Shown here: positions 9,237-17,398 of the stretch, in pieces | How positions within the stretch are numbered: position 1 is the stretch's first letter | How the letters are laid out: each line of letters starts with the position of its first letter | Assembly: GCF_002563895.1 (NCBI RefSeq) | Contig: NZ_PDJB01000001.1 | Span: 4,881,501 to 4,945,500, forward strand | Origin: Pseudomonas lurida | Lineage (GTDB): Bacteria; Pseudomonadota; Gammaproteobacteria; Pseudomonadales; Pseudomonadaceae | Direction: 5' to 3' | Length of the DNA: 64,000 nucleotides | Position numbers and translations under genes: made by a program | The notes under the pieces: model-generated | Databases searched by the model: none | What the model saw: only the letters and a program-made list of their open reading frames with translations | What the model was told of the DNA's origin: nothing

Positions 9237-10001
9237 ATGAGAAGCATCGTCAAGGCCGTCAACCTGAACAAGTACTACGACCAGTATCACGCGCTGCGCG
9301 ACATCAATATCGAGGTCGAGCAAGGCGAAGTCATGTGCATCATCGGCCCGTCGGGTTCCGGTAAAAGCACGTTGCTGCGCTGCGTCAACCAGTTGGAAAA
9401 AATCGACAAGGGCGGCCTGTGGGTTGACGGCGAACTGGTGGGTTACCGCGTCGTCGGCAACAAGCTGCATGAGATGAATGAAGTGCAGATCGCCCGCCAG
9501 CGCCTGGCCACCGGCATGGTGTTCCAGCGCTTCAATCTATTCCCGCACATGACCGTGTTGCAGAACATCATCGAAGGCCCCTGCCAGGTACTCAAGCGCT
9601 CGCCCAAGGAAGCCATCGAAGACGCGTTGGAACTGCTGGCCCGCGTCGGCCTGGCGGACAAGCGCAATGCCTACCCGGTGGAATTGTCCGGCGGGCAACA
9701 ACAGCGCGTGGCGATTGCCCGTGCGTTGGCGATGCGTCCCAAGTTGATGCTGTTCGACGAACCTACTTCAGCCCTCGACCCGGAACTGGTCGGCGAAGTG
9801 CTGTCGGTGATGCGCGACCTGGCCACCACCGGCATGACCATGATCGTGGTCACCCATGAATTGGGCTTCGCCCGCGAAGTCTCCAACCGCATGGTGTTCA
9901 TGGACGCCGGCCAGATTGTGGAAGCCGGCAGCCCGGAAGAAATTCTAATAAGCCCACAAAACCCGCGTACCCAAAGCTTTATTTCTGCCGTTCGCACTTA
10001 A
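9237..10001 (+). CDS. Polar amino acid ABC transporter, ATP-binding protein
   Basis: The 254-residue nucleotide-binding subunit energises uptake at the cytoplasmic face. All family motifs are present: Walker [11 protein letters not shown]-loop in [13 protein letters not shown], signature LSGGQQQRV, Walker [13 protein letters not shown] and switch His in VVTHE. The sequence is of the HisP/GlnQ type ([14 protein letters not shown]). It sits between the permease and the binding protein in one transcription unit. Confidence 0.96.
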   Translation: MRSIVKAVNLNKYYDQYHALRDINIEVEQGEVMCIIGPSGSGKSTLLRCVNQLEKIDKGGLWVDGELVGYRVVGNKLHEMNEVQIARQRLATGMVFQRFNLFPHMTVLQNIIEGPCQVLKRSPKEAIEDALELLARVGLADKRNAYPVELSGGQQQRVAIARALAMRPKLMLFDEPTSALDPELVGEVLSVMRDLATTGMTMIVVTHELGFAREVSNRMVFMDAGQIVEAGSPEEILISPQNPRTQSFISAVRT

Positions 10002-10026
10002 CTAAAAAACTAACGAGAACGCCCCC

Positions 10027-10848
10027 ATGAAAAAATTGTTTATCCCAACGTTGCTCGCAGGCCTGATGGCCTCCTCCGCTGTTTTCGCGGCATTGCCGGC
10101 GGCAATCAAGGAAAAGGGTGAGATCAGCGCGGCCATCGTGCCGAACTATCCGCCAATGGATTTCAAGGACCCGGCCACCAACAAGATCACCGGCCTGGAC
10201 TTCGACCTGGGCAACGCCCTGGCCGAGCGCCTGGGCGTGAAGATCAAATGGCAGGAAACCGGCTTCGAACAAATGCTCAGCGGCTTGACCACCAAGCGCG
10301 TGGACATCGTGCTGTCGGGCATGACCGACACCGCCGAACGCCAGAAGGCGGTGACCTTCATCGACTACTTCACCAGTGGCCCGCAGTTGTACACCCTGGC
10401 CAAGCGTGAAGACCTCAAGGAATTGACTGACCTGTGCGGTAAAAAAGTCGGCACCAGCCGCCGTACCACCTGGCCGTCGGAAATTGCCGCCTGGAGCAAG
10501 GAAAACTGCGAAGCCGCGGGTAAGCCAGCGATCGTAGTCATCGGCACAGAAGGCTCGGCGGATGCACGGGCGCAGTTGCAGCAGAATCGCCTGGATGCGG
10601 CGATGCAGGGCAGCGAGACCATCCCTTACCTGATGTCGCTGGACAAGGGCAAGTACAAGCCGGTGGGCTTGGCGATTTCCAAGCAATTCACGGGGCTGGG
10701 GATCGAGAAGAGCAACACGGAACTGGTCACGGCGATCAGTGAAGCGTTGCAGGGCATGATTGATGATGGGACGTACGGCAAGATCCTGAAGAAATGGGAC
10801 CTAGAGCAAGGTGCCGTCGAGAAGATCACCATCAACGCCGGCCAGTAA
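10027..10848 (+). CDS. Polar amino acid ABC transporter, periplasmic binding protein
   Basis: A 273-residue exported protein: signal peptide MKKLFIPTLLAGLMASSAVFA (residues 1-21, cleavage after AVFA) and a two-lobed SBP_bac_3 domain with the usual GLDFDLGNALAERLGVK and VDIVLSGMTDTAERQKAV segments. It captures the substrate for the adjacent permease and ATPase. The specificity cannot be read reliably from sequence. It is the last gene before a REP pair, which may insulate the operon from the MFS gene. Confidence 0.95.
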   Translation: MKKLFIPTLLAGLMASSAVFAALPAAIKEKGEISAAIVPNYPPMDFKDPATNKITGLDFDLGNALAERLGVKIKWQETGFEQMLSGLTTKRVDIVLSGMTDTAERQKAVTFIDYFTSGPQLYTLAKREDLKELTDLCGKKVGTSRRTTWPSEIAAWSKENCEAAGKPAIVVIGTEGSADARAQLQQNRLDAAMQGSETIPYLMSLDKGKYKPVGLAISKQFTGLGIEKSNTELVTAISEALQGMIDDGTYGKILKKWDLEQGAVEKITINAGQ

Positions 10849-10860
10849 CGCAATCTGCAG

Positions 10861-10950
10861 GTGGGAGCTGGCTTGCCTGCGATAACGGTGGGCCAGGCAA
10901 CGCATGTGCAAGCTGGCTCATCGCTGTCGCAGGCAAGCCAGCTCCCTCAC
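10861..10950. repeat. REP doublet (REPIN-like)
   Basis: GTGGGAGCTGGCTTGCCTGC at 10861-10880 and its inverted partner GCAGGCAAGCCAGCTCCC ending near 10947 flank about 45 bases of less conserved sequence, the layout of a REPIN. Confidence 0.85.
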
Positions 10951-10998
10951 GTTTGATGAGTGTTACCTAGAGAACATAACAAGGACATCCGCCCCACC

Positions 10999-12168
10999 GT
11001 GGCCACCTACTCCCTGGTAATCCGCCGCCTGATGATCTGCTCGGTGACCATCGTGGTCAGCCGCGCCATGACCAGCCCGTTGCTGGCCTTGCTGCTGAGC
11101 ACCCGCCTGGGCCTGAACCAGCAGGACATCGGCCTGTTGATGGGCATCGCGGTGTTTATCGCGACATTGCTGGGCCTGTACGGCGGCTACATCATCGACC
11201 GCCTGGAAAAGCGCAAGCTGCTGATCCTGGCCATGCTCTCCAGCTCCATCGGTTTTCTGTTGCTGACCTTTGCCAGCAACCTCTACCTCACGACCCTGAC
11301 CCTGGTCATCACCGAAGCTGCGTCGGCGCTGTTCCTGATTGGCTCCAAAGCCATCATCAGCGAGAACCTGCCGGTAGGCGACCGCGCCAAGGTCTTTTCC
11401 CTGCGCTATACCCTGACCAACGTCGGCTACGCCACTGGCCCCATGGTCGGTGTGGTGATTGCCGGCCACATGCCGTTGGCACCGTTCCTGATCGCCAGTG
11501 CGATCGCCTTCGGCAGCCTGTTCCTGATGATCGGCATCCCGCCCACCCAGCGGGATGACAGCAACAAGCCATTGAGTTTCCTCACCACCCTGCGCACCTT
11601 GCGCAGCGACCGCACGCTGATCCTGTTCACCAGCGGCAGCCTGCTGAGCACCATTGTCCATGGGCGCTACACCCTGTATCTGTCGCAGTTTTTGCTAGTG
11701 GCCTACAAGCCTGCCGAGGCATTGAAGATTCTGTCTGCGGTGCTGGCCTGCAACGCCATCACCGTGATTTTGATGCAGTACCAGATCGGCCGCTTCCTCA
11801 AGCGTGAGCAACTGCGCTACTGGATCGTGCTCGGCACCTTGCTGTTCATTGCCGGGCTGATCGGCTTCAGCCTCGCGGACAGCCTCGTCACCTGGTGCCT
11901 GGCGATGTTCGTATTCACCCTGGGCGAAATGATCATCTACCCCTCCGAGTTCCTGTTCATCGACACCATTGCCCCTGATGCACTGCGCGGCAGCTACTAC
12001 GGCGCGCAGAACCTCGCGGCGTTCGGCGGAGCGATGAGCCCGGTCATTTGCGGCTATCTGCTGATCAATGCGGCGCCGGCCAGCATGTTCTATGCGCTGG
12101 GTGCATTGACGGCGATAGGGGGAACGTTGTGCTTCTTGAGCGGGCGAAGGGTCGCAGGTTCTTGCTGA
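10999..12168 (+). CDS. MFS transporter
   Basis: About 389 residues with some twelve hydrophobic segments and the MFS loop 2-3 motif (GGYIIDRLEKRK, a variant of GxxxDRxGRR). It resembles the drug/metabolite efflux branch of the superfamily; the substrate is unknown. It follows the amino acid ABC genes on the same strand but beyond the REP pair, so co-transcription is uncertain. There is no ATG at the front: I chose GTG 10999 (preceded by AAGGA, though 13 bases away); the alternative GTG at 10960 would add 13 residues. Confidence 0.82.
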   Translation: MATYSLVIRRLMICSVTIVVSRAMTSPLLALLLSTRLGLNQQDIGLLMGIAVFIATLLGLYGGYIIDRLEKRKLLILAMLSSSIGFLLLTFASNLYLTTLTLVITEAASALFLIGSKAIISENLPVGDRAKVFSLRYTLTNVGYATGPMVGVVIAGHMPLAPFLIASAIAFGSLFLMIGIPPTQRDDSNKPLSFLTTLRTLRSDRTLILFTSGSLLSTIVHGRYTLYLSQFLLVAYKPAEALKILSAVLACNAITVILMQYQIGRFLKREQLRYWIVLGTLLFIAGLIGFSLADSLVTWCLAMFVFTLGEMIIYPSEFLFIDTIAPDALRGSYYGAQNLAAFGGAMSPVICGYLLINAAPASMFYALGALTAIGGTLCFLSGRRVAGSC

Positions 12169-12175
12169 TATTTAC

Positions 12176-12197
12176 GCGGGATCCCGCTATTAATAGC
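12176..12197. promoter_or_regulatory. Two overlapping 12-base palindromes upstream of the zinc-protein gene
   Basis: GCGGGATCCCGC (12176-12187) and GCTATTAATAGC (12186-12197) are both perfect palindromes, sharing two bases, between the MFS stop and the next start codon 26 bases on. The second is AT-centred, like an operator. No regulator can be named. Confidence 0.35.
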
Positions 12198-12222
12198 AAA
12201 ACTTCTCACGGACCCGAGCCCC

Positions 12223-13170
12223 ATGAAATTCGACACGGCCTACAGCCTGAGTCTCGACGACAAGCTGTCGATCTACGACGTCCGAGACCTGAATTTCGAC
12301 GAAACCGCCGATTTCGACTCCGACAAGGAGCGTTTCCTCTGCCCCAACGATGACTGCCGGGCAGCGTTTGATGCGGACAATGCGCTGGGCACGTTCAACG
12401 CAAAAAACGTCAATTACCTGCGCACGCCGCACTTCAAGAACAAGACCAGCACCCGGCACATCGACGGTTGTCGCTACGCCAGCACCCACAAGACTGCGAC
12501 CGGGGAAGGTGACAACGAGCGCGAGGAAAACTTCCCATCGGAATTTGTACTCACCCGTCGGCAATATGCACGCACGGCCCCCTTGGTGAGCACCGAAGCA
12601 AGCGTCCCACAGGAGCCAGCGAAAGCACCGTCAAGCCGTGCCACCGCATCACCTGGTTCCAATGACAGCCCCCCGGATAAAACCAGCGTGTTCGCTCACC
12701 CGGTGGAATGCTTTGTGTCGAATATCGACGACAAGGACACACTCAAGTCCATGCCGTTGAAGATCGGCGACCACACGGCGACCTACTGGACGTTTTTCAA
12801 AAAGATCGAATACCTGCAAGACAACAAAGGCTTGATCTATTGGGGCAGGATCAAGGCGATCAAGGACTACACAAGCAGCTTTCGCATCGACTTCGAAAAA
12901 AAGGTATGGCTCGACAAGAAGCCCTACTCGGTCAACGTCTACCTGAGCAAAAAACTCATCGATAACTACTGCAAGCGCAAGGCATTCCTGGAGCAGATCA
13001 AGGCGGCGGTAGACAGCGAACGGACGCTGTATTGCTTCTTCTATGGCGTGACGCCGACGTTTAAACAGGTGCCCAGCAAGAAAAACCCCGAGCAGACGTT
13101 TGGCGTGTTCAGCGCGAATATCGAGAACCTGGATCACCTGATCATTCGCGAGGCACCGGGGCTGGAATAG
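12223..13170 (+). CDS. Uncharacterised protein with CoiA-like zinc-binding N-terminus
   Basis: A soluble 315-residue protein that I do not recognise as a named family. Residues 38-85 look like a zinc site: Cys40 and Cys45 (CPNDDC), then PHF near 70, His79 and Cys83 (RHIDGC). The order CxxxxC...PHFxN...H...C recalls the N-terminal zinc module of competence protein CoiA and relatives that join nuclease-like domains. Residues 90-165 are a low-complexity Ser/Pro/Thr linker. Residues 170-315 form a compact, Lys/Tyr-rich domain with alternating hydrophobic strands and no membrane segment. Start from the ATG before KFDTAYS; no strong Shine-Dalgarno. An SOS-type box and a small HTH gene follow directly downstream. 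Confidence 0.75.
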   Translation: MKFDTAYSLSLDDKLSIYDVRDLNFDETADFDSDKERFLCPNDDCRAAFDADNALGTFNAKNVNYLRTPHFKNKTSTRHIDGCRYASTHKTATGEGDNEREENFPSEFVLTRRQYARTAPLVSTEASVPQEPAKAPSSRATASPGSNDSPPDKTSVFAHPVECFVSNIDDKDTLKSMPLKIGDHTATYWTFFKKIEYLQDNKGLIYWGRIKAIKDYTSSFRIDFEKKVWLDKKPYSVNVYLSKKLIDNYCKRKAFLEQIKAAVDSERTLYCFFYGVTPTFKQVPSKKNPEQTFGVFSANIENLDHLIIREAPGLE

Positions 13171-13209
13171 TGGGTCGTTGAAAATCCAGTTGATGAGCGG
13201 TCAAAACAA

Positions 13210-13225
13210 CTGTACAAAAACACAG
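13210..13225 (+). promoter_or_regulatory. LexA-type SOS box
   Basis: CTGTACAAAAACACAG fits the gamma-proteobacterial LexA operator CTGT-N8-ACAG exactly, with an AT-rich centre. It is followed at once by a possible -10 box TATAGT (13226-13231) and lies 40 bases upstream of the HTH gene, so bound LexA would block that promoter. Confidence 0.6.
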
Positions 13226-13264
13226 TATAGTTTGCCCTCCCCCGTCGAACCCTGGAGAAACCCC

Positions 13265-13645
13265 ATGTCCTCTCTGGCAATGAGCTCTTTCGTAGAACAG
13301 CAGATCGTCCTGCATCAATTCACCGCCAAGCACAGCGTACAGGCCCGTGCGATGTTGGGCTGGAGCCGGGAACACCTGGCGCTTCAGGCTGGCGTGGCGG
13401 TCGAAGCGGTCCAACAGTTTGAAAGTCAGTGCGACGTGGGTGATGAAACCCGCCTGGCGTTGGCGTTTCGCCTGGAGGCTGAAGGGCTGGTGTTTTTCCC
13501 GGGTTTTGCGCCGGGGTGGGGGATGAGTGCACGCCGGTTTGACACCGCTGCAACCGAGCCCGCAGCGCGAGGAATCATCTCTCGTTTGATCGGTACCACT
13601 TCGGCGTCACTTGACTCCCCAACCCCTCAACCGAACGGTGCGTAG
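13265..13645 (+). CDS. Small helix-turn-helix (XRE-like) protein
   Basis: A 126-residue protein with a helix-turn-helix at about residues 25-60 (RAMLGWSREHLALQAGVAVE, then a second helix). The domain is of the XRE/Cro class that reads operator DNA. The rest is short and not recognisable; the C-terminus is Ser/Thr/Pro-rich. The start at 13265 follows TGGAGAAACCCC and comes 40 bases after the SOS-type box, so I infer induction by DNA damage. It may be a regulator for the preceding zinc protein or a relic of a mobile element; neither can be shown here. Confidence 0.78.
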   Translation: MSSLAMSSFVEQQIVLHQFTAKHSVQARAMLGWSREHLALQAGVAVEAVQQFESQCDVGDETRLALAFRLEAEGLVFFPGFAPGWGMSARRFDTAATEPAARGIISRLIGTTSASLDSPTPQPNGA

Positions 13646-13716
13646 CGTCCAGTCGCCTCACCGGGCAAGTGAGGGTCTCGGCCTCTCCCATCTACTTGGG
13701 TGTAAACCGTACGGGG

Positions 13717-15219
13717 TCAAGGCTCCGGCCTGATAGCCACCTGGGCTGCCTGTTCATAACCGTAGGCCACTGCCAACAAGGTAGGTTCGGCCCAACGGGT
13801 GCCGAAGAAATAGGCACTGGTGGGTAGACCGTCCTCATCGACACCCGAAGGCACGGCGATGCCTGGATAGCCAGCAGCCGCGACGCCGAAGTAACTGTTG
13901 GTCTCGAAATCCGAGACCACAGCGTCGAGGTTATGCAACTGGATCGGGTCATCCACGGTACTGCGAAAATCCTGGATAAGCGCGTTCCACAGGGGCTTGC
14001 GCTGTTCCGCCGTCAGGGTAGCGGCATTAACGTCCTTGAGCACTGGCTGATGGTCTGCTTGCGCACCATCGCGTTCGTCGTTGAACTTGATCAGTTCGGT
14101 CAGTGACTTCACCGGCAGCCCCGGGCGCTTGGCCAGATAAGCATTAAGCTCGTCCTTCACGTCCGAGAGCAGCAACTCGTCGTAGCGTGATGCGTCGGCC
14201 AGGCGCTGATTGATCGGCACCAATACCGCGCCTTGCTCGCGTAGCACCTTGAGTGTCCGGCTGAACTGGGTACTGTTGTCGACCGACAGGGTTTCGCCGT
14301 TTGCGGAAAACGTCGCGGGGTAGCCGATACGCTTGTCTTTCAACGCGCCTGGAACCAGTAACCGGGTGTAATCGACGCCTTGGGGCGCTCCCACGCTCGC
14401 CGGGTCCTGAGGATCACTGCCTGACATGGCATTGAGCATCAATGCAACATCGAACACTGAGCGAGCCATCGGGCCCGGCGCATCCTGATGCTGACTCGCG
14501 GGAATAATCCCGTTGCGGTTCAGTAGGCCAACCGTGGGCTTGAGCCCCACAACACCATTGCGTGCTGCTGGCACAATGATCGAACCATTGGTTTCAGACC
14601 CTACCGCCAAGGGCGCCAACCCTGCCGCGACCGCGGCGGCAGACCCGGAACTGGAACCTCCGACGTCGGCACCCGGCTTATGCGGGTTACGGGTTTGCCC
14701 GCCACGGCTGCTCCAGCCATCGGGACCACCACGAAACCCGGCCAGCTCGGTCATATTGGTTTTACCCAGGATCACAGCGCCCTGCCGGATCAGGTGGTCA
14801 ACCAACGGCGCATTCCTGCCTGCCGTTTCGCCAACAAGGCCATACGCCCCCGCACTGGTTTGCATGCCTGCCGTTTCGATGGTGTCCTTGAGCAACACGG
14901 GAATACCATGCAGTGGCCCGCGCACCTTGCCGCTGGCGCGCTCGCGATCCAACTCGCGCGCGGTCTCAAGTGCCTCAGGGTTGAGTTCAATCACCGAACG
15001 CAGTTGCGGGTCCAACCTGCGAATCCGTTCCTGCAGGTAACTGACCAGATCGGCGGAGCGGAGCCCACCCGGCAGGGCCATTTGCCGGCCAAGCTCACTG
15101 ACGCTGAGGGACTCGGTACCGGGCGGAACGGGCTTTGAGGTCGCATGAGAATCGTCGCCGGCGAAGGTTTGCAGGGTTTGCCGGGCAATCAAGCCCAAGC
15201 CATAGGCAATAGAGAACAT
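13717..15219 (-). CDS. Amidase (amidase-signature family)
   Basis: A 500-residue hydrolase with the Ser-cisSer-Lys triad of the amidase-signature family: Lys in PVLLKDT, the cis-Ser and surrounding GGSSSGSAAAVAAG loop, and GSETNGSIIVPAARNGVVGLKPT. It resembles the AtzE/glutaminyl-tRNA amidotransferase-like amidases that cleave carboxamides. The first 25 residues (MFSIAYGLGLIARQTLQTFA) are hydrophobic and may be a signal or anchor. The start at 15219 has AGAGG five bases upstream; ATG 15267 would add 16 residues. It follows, on the same strand, a gene for an amidase-like protein without the catalytic core. Confidence 0.9.
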   Translation of the reverse strand: MFSIAYGLGLIARQTLQTFAGDDSHATSKPVPPGTESLSVSELGRQMALPGGLRSADLVSYLQERIRRLDPQLRSVIELNPEALETARELDRERASGKVRGPLHGIPVLLKDTIETAGMQTSAGAYGLVGETAGRNAPLVDHLIRQGAVILGKTNMTELAGFRGGPDGWSSRGGQTRNPHKPGADVGGSSSGSAAAVAAGLAPLAVGSETNGSIIVPAARNGVVGLKPTVGLLNRNGIIPASQHQDAPGPMARSVFDVALMLNAMSGSDPQDPASVGAPQGVDYTRLLVPGALKDKRIGYPATFSANGETLSVDNSTQFSRTLKVLREQGAVLVPINQRLADASRYDELLLSDVKDELNAYLAKRPGLPVKSLTELIKFNDERDGAQADHQPVLKDVNAATLTAEQRKPLWNALIQDFRSTVDDPIQLHNLDAVVSDFETNSYFGVAAAGYPGIAVPSGVDEDGLPTSAYFFGTRWAEPTLLAVAYGYEQAAQVAIRPEP

Positions 15220-15316
15220 AAGACCTCTTGGGGAGTAAGAAACGACGAAGGACCGCCATTGATCCATGCCCCAGTCTAAAAAACCCTCGCCTTCCCAACA
15301 GCGCGACGCATACCGT

Positions 15317-16102
15317 TTAAAACGTGGGATTATTCAGCGCGCCAGGTAGCCTGCCCTGTACCGCCGTCAGCCGGCAGGCACTGCGATACGCCTGCACCAG
15401 GTTCGGCAGCGCCCCCTTCGACCCCCGCTCGCCATAGAACCACAGCGTTGTACCGTCCCCAAGTGGCTCGCCAAGCCTGGGACAACCCACCCAACAGGCA
15501 GGGTCAAATGCCGCACTCTGGCTGTCGGACACCAGCGCATCCAATCGATATTGACTGAAAAGTGCATCGATTGCATGGCGGGTGTGCAGGTTGAATTGCA
15601 GCGTGTCATCCACACACAGTGCAGGAACCGGCACCCGTTCCACCCCGGCCAGGCGCAGGTTTTCCAGCGCCCGCACGAACAGCGCGCGGTGTTCGATAGG
15701 GGAATGCCCATCGCCTCGCTCGTAGGGTCCTGCAACCCCCACGCGCAGGCCAGTTACGCTTCGGTCTGGCGTGAAGGTGGTGTTGTTCTGCACCAGGGGC
15801 ACCTCCACCATGACCGGCCCCGAAGGGTCGATGCCACTCAAGGCGACCAGCGATAACGATGGATCACGCACAGGTTTCACAGGGAAGGCCGGTGCGCTGT
15901 AACCAGGAATGTAAATGCCGCCCGATAAATGCCTGTCGCTGCCGGAAGGCGCGCCGAAAGCGATACTGCCCGGGCTCGCTGCATCGGTGGAGGGGGTCGG
16001 TGGCGCTCTTGTCAGCCCCACCCTCTCCGGTAACACAGGTGACGGTGGGCCAGATCGACAAGGCATGCCCGACTGCCAATTTTTCTTACACTCGATGTCC
16101 AT
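15317..16102 (-). CDS. Amidase-like protein lacking the catalytic core
   Basis: A 261-residue protein whose second half parallels the C-terminal part of the neighbouring amidase: LRVGVAGPYER...FVRALENLRLAGVERVPVP corresponds to the neighbour's RIGYPATF...FSRTLKVLREQGAVLVPI, and LDALVSDSQSAAF...TTLWFYGERGSKGALPNLVQAY to its LDAVVSDFETNSYF...SAYFFGTRWAEPTLLAVAY. The Lys-Ser-Ser core is missing, so hydrolysis is not expected. The first 85 residues are Pro/Ser/Gly-rich and disordered-looking. It is upstream of the amidase by 97 bases on the same strand, so it could be a decayed paralogue or a partner subunit. Shine-Dalgarno AGGG is 9 bases upstream. Confidence 0.7.
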   Translation of the reverse strand: MDIECKKNWQSGMPCRSGPPSPVLPERVGLTRAPPTPSTDAASPGSIAFGAPSGSDRHLSGGIYIPGYSAPAFPVKPVRDPSLSLVALSGIDPSGPVMVEVPLVQNNTTFTPDRSVTGLRVGVAGPYERGDGHSPIEHRALFVRALENLRLAGVERVPVPALCVDDTLQFNLHTRHAIDALFSQYRLDALVSDSQSAAFDPACWVGCPRLGEPLGDGTTLWFYGERGSKGALPNLVQAYRSACRLTAVQGRLPGALNNPTF

Positions 16103-16211
16103 GTTGACAGCCCTGCGGAAGTGACTTTCCGCAGGATCATCGCACCCTCGTCCAAGGGCTGGAACCGCCTAGAAACACCCGGAAACCTCCTTTTTTCCGA
16201 CACGCCTGCCG

Positions 16212-17270
16212 TCAACCGGCGATGTGCTCTTGCGCGCCTTTCGGTTCCACCTCCAGCCACCACGCCCCGCCACGCTCAGGCTGATTCAAGCTGAACGCCT
16301 GCCCCATCGCCGGTGTGGTTATCGACACGTTGCGCTCCCAAGCCAGGGCCATGATGCGGTCAAACGGTTCGTGCCAGGCATGGAAGGCCAGGTCGAAGGT
16401 GCCGTTGTGGATCGGCAGCAGCCACCGCCCCTTGAGGTCGATATGGGCTTGCAGGGTTTGCTCGGGCTGCATGTGCACATGGGGCCAATCGACGTTGTAA
16501 GCACCTGTTTCCATGAGTGTCAGGTCAAAGGGGCCGTACTGTTCGCCGATGCGTTTAAAGCCGTCGAAGTAGCCAGTATCGCCACTGAAGAAAATCCGCC
16601 GGGCACCGTCGATCATCACCCAGGAACACCACAGTGTCTGGTTGGCATCAAACAGCCCGCGCCCGGAAAAATGCTGCGCAGGTGTGGCGACAAACCGAAT
16701 GCCATCCACTTCAGTGCCCTGCCACCAATCCAATTGGCGCACTTTGCTGGCCTCCACGCCCCACTTGACCAACAGGTCGCCCACGCCCAACGGAGCAAGA
16801 AAATAGCGGGTTTTCTCGGCCAATTGGACGACAGCCTTGCGGTCAAGATGGTCGTAGTGATTGTGGGAAAGAATCACCGCTTCCAAGGGCGGTAACGCCT
16901 CAAGACTGATGGGTGGCAAGTGGAAACGCTTGGGGCCGGCCCAACTGAACGGTGAGGCGCGCTCGGCGAACACCGGGTCGGTGACCCAGAATTTTCCGCG
17001 CATCTTGAGCAAAACGGTGGAATGCCCAAGACGGAACACGCTGTGATCCGGAGCGGCTAGCAGCTGCTCGCGAGTCAGCGGTTGCACCGGAATCTGCCCC
17101 ACCGGGCGCGTGCTGCGCGGTTTGTTGAACAGCATGTTCCAGAAAATGCGCAAGGTCTTGCCAAAGCCACCGTGCTGCACGGGAGCATCATTGCTGAAAG
17201 GCTTCTGGTCCTGCTCGGCAGGTTTGCGCGTGGCTGGCGATGAATCGACACGGGATGAGAGGGTGGCCAT
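16212..17270 (-). CDS. Metallo-beta-lactamase-fold hydrolase (NAPE-PLD/UlaG-like)
   Basis: A 352-residue metal-dependent hydrolase. The zinc motif is SHNHYDHLD, with His136, His138, Asp140 and His141; later ligands lie in FSGDTGYFDG and PIHNGTFDLAFH. A GHSTVLLKMRGKFWVTDPVF segment (split around residues 82-101) is typical of the lipid-type, NAPE-PLD-like branch. The substrate is unknown. It is divergent from a TetR gene, and the 128 bases between them hold a perfect palindrome, so I infer repression by that regulator. Several such lactonase/phosphodiesterase proteins in pseudomonads are under TetR control. Confidence 0.87.
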   Translation of the reverse strand: MATLSSRVDSSPATRKPAEQDQKPFSNDAPVQHGGFGKTLRIFWNMLFNKPRSTRPVGQIPVQPLTREQLLAAPDHSVFRLGHSTVLLKMRGKFWVTDPVFAERASPFSWAGPKRFHLPPISLEALPPLEAVILSHNHYDHLDRKAVVQLAEKTRYFLAPLGVGDLLVKWGVEASKVRQLDWWQGTEVDGIRFVATPAQHFSGRGLFDANQTLWCSWVMIDGARRIFFSGDTGYFDGFKRIGEQYGPFDLTLMETGAYNVDWPHVHMQPEQTLQAHIDLKGRWLLPIHNGTFDLAFHAWHEPFDRIMALAWERNVSITTPAMGQAFSLNQPERGGAWWLEVEPKGAQEHIAG

Positions 17271-17302
17271 TACCGGGTGACTCCTACGGCTCGCTCATAA
17301 AT

Positions 17303-17318
17303 TACACTGCACAGTGTA
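17303..17318. promoter_or_regulatory. Perfect 16-base palindrome, likely TetR operator
   Basis: TACACTGCACAGTGTA is a perfect palindrome midway between the divergent hydrolase and TetR genes, near the promoter of both. A related broken copy (ACTACCGAGTGTAA) lies at 17353-17366, consistent with two sites. Confidence 0.65.
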
Positions 17319-17398
17319 GTTTCAAGATTGCAACAAAATCCGGAGCAAGTAAACTACCGAGTGTAACTTTCCTTTCCCTGAAGAGCCGAGCGCCACCC

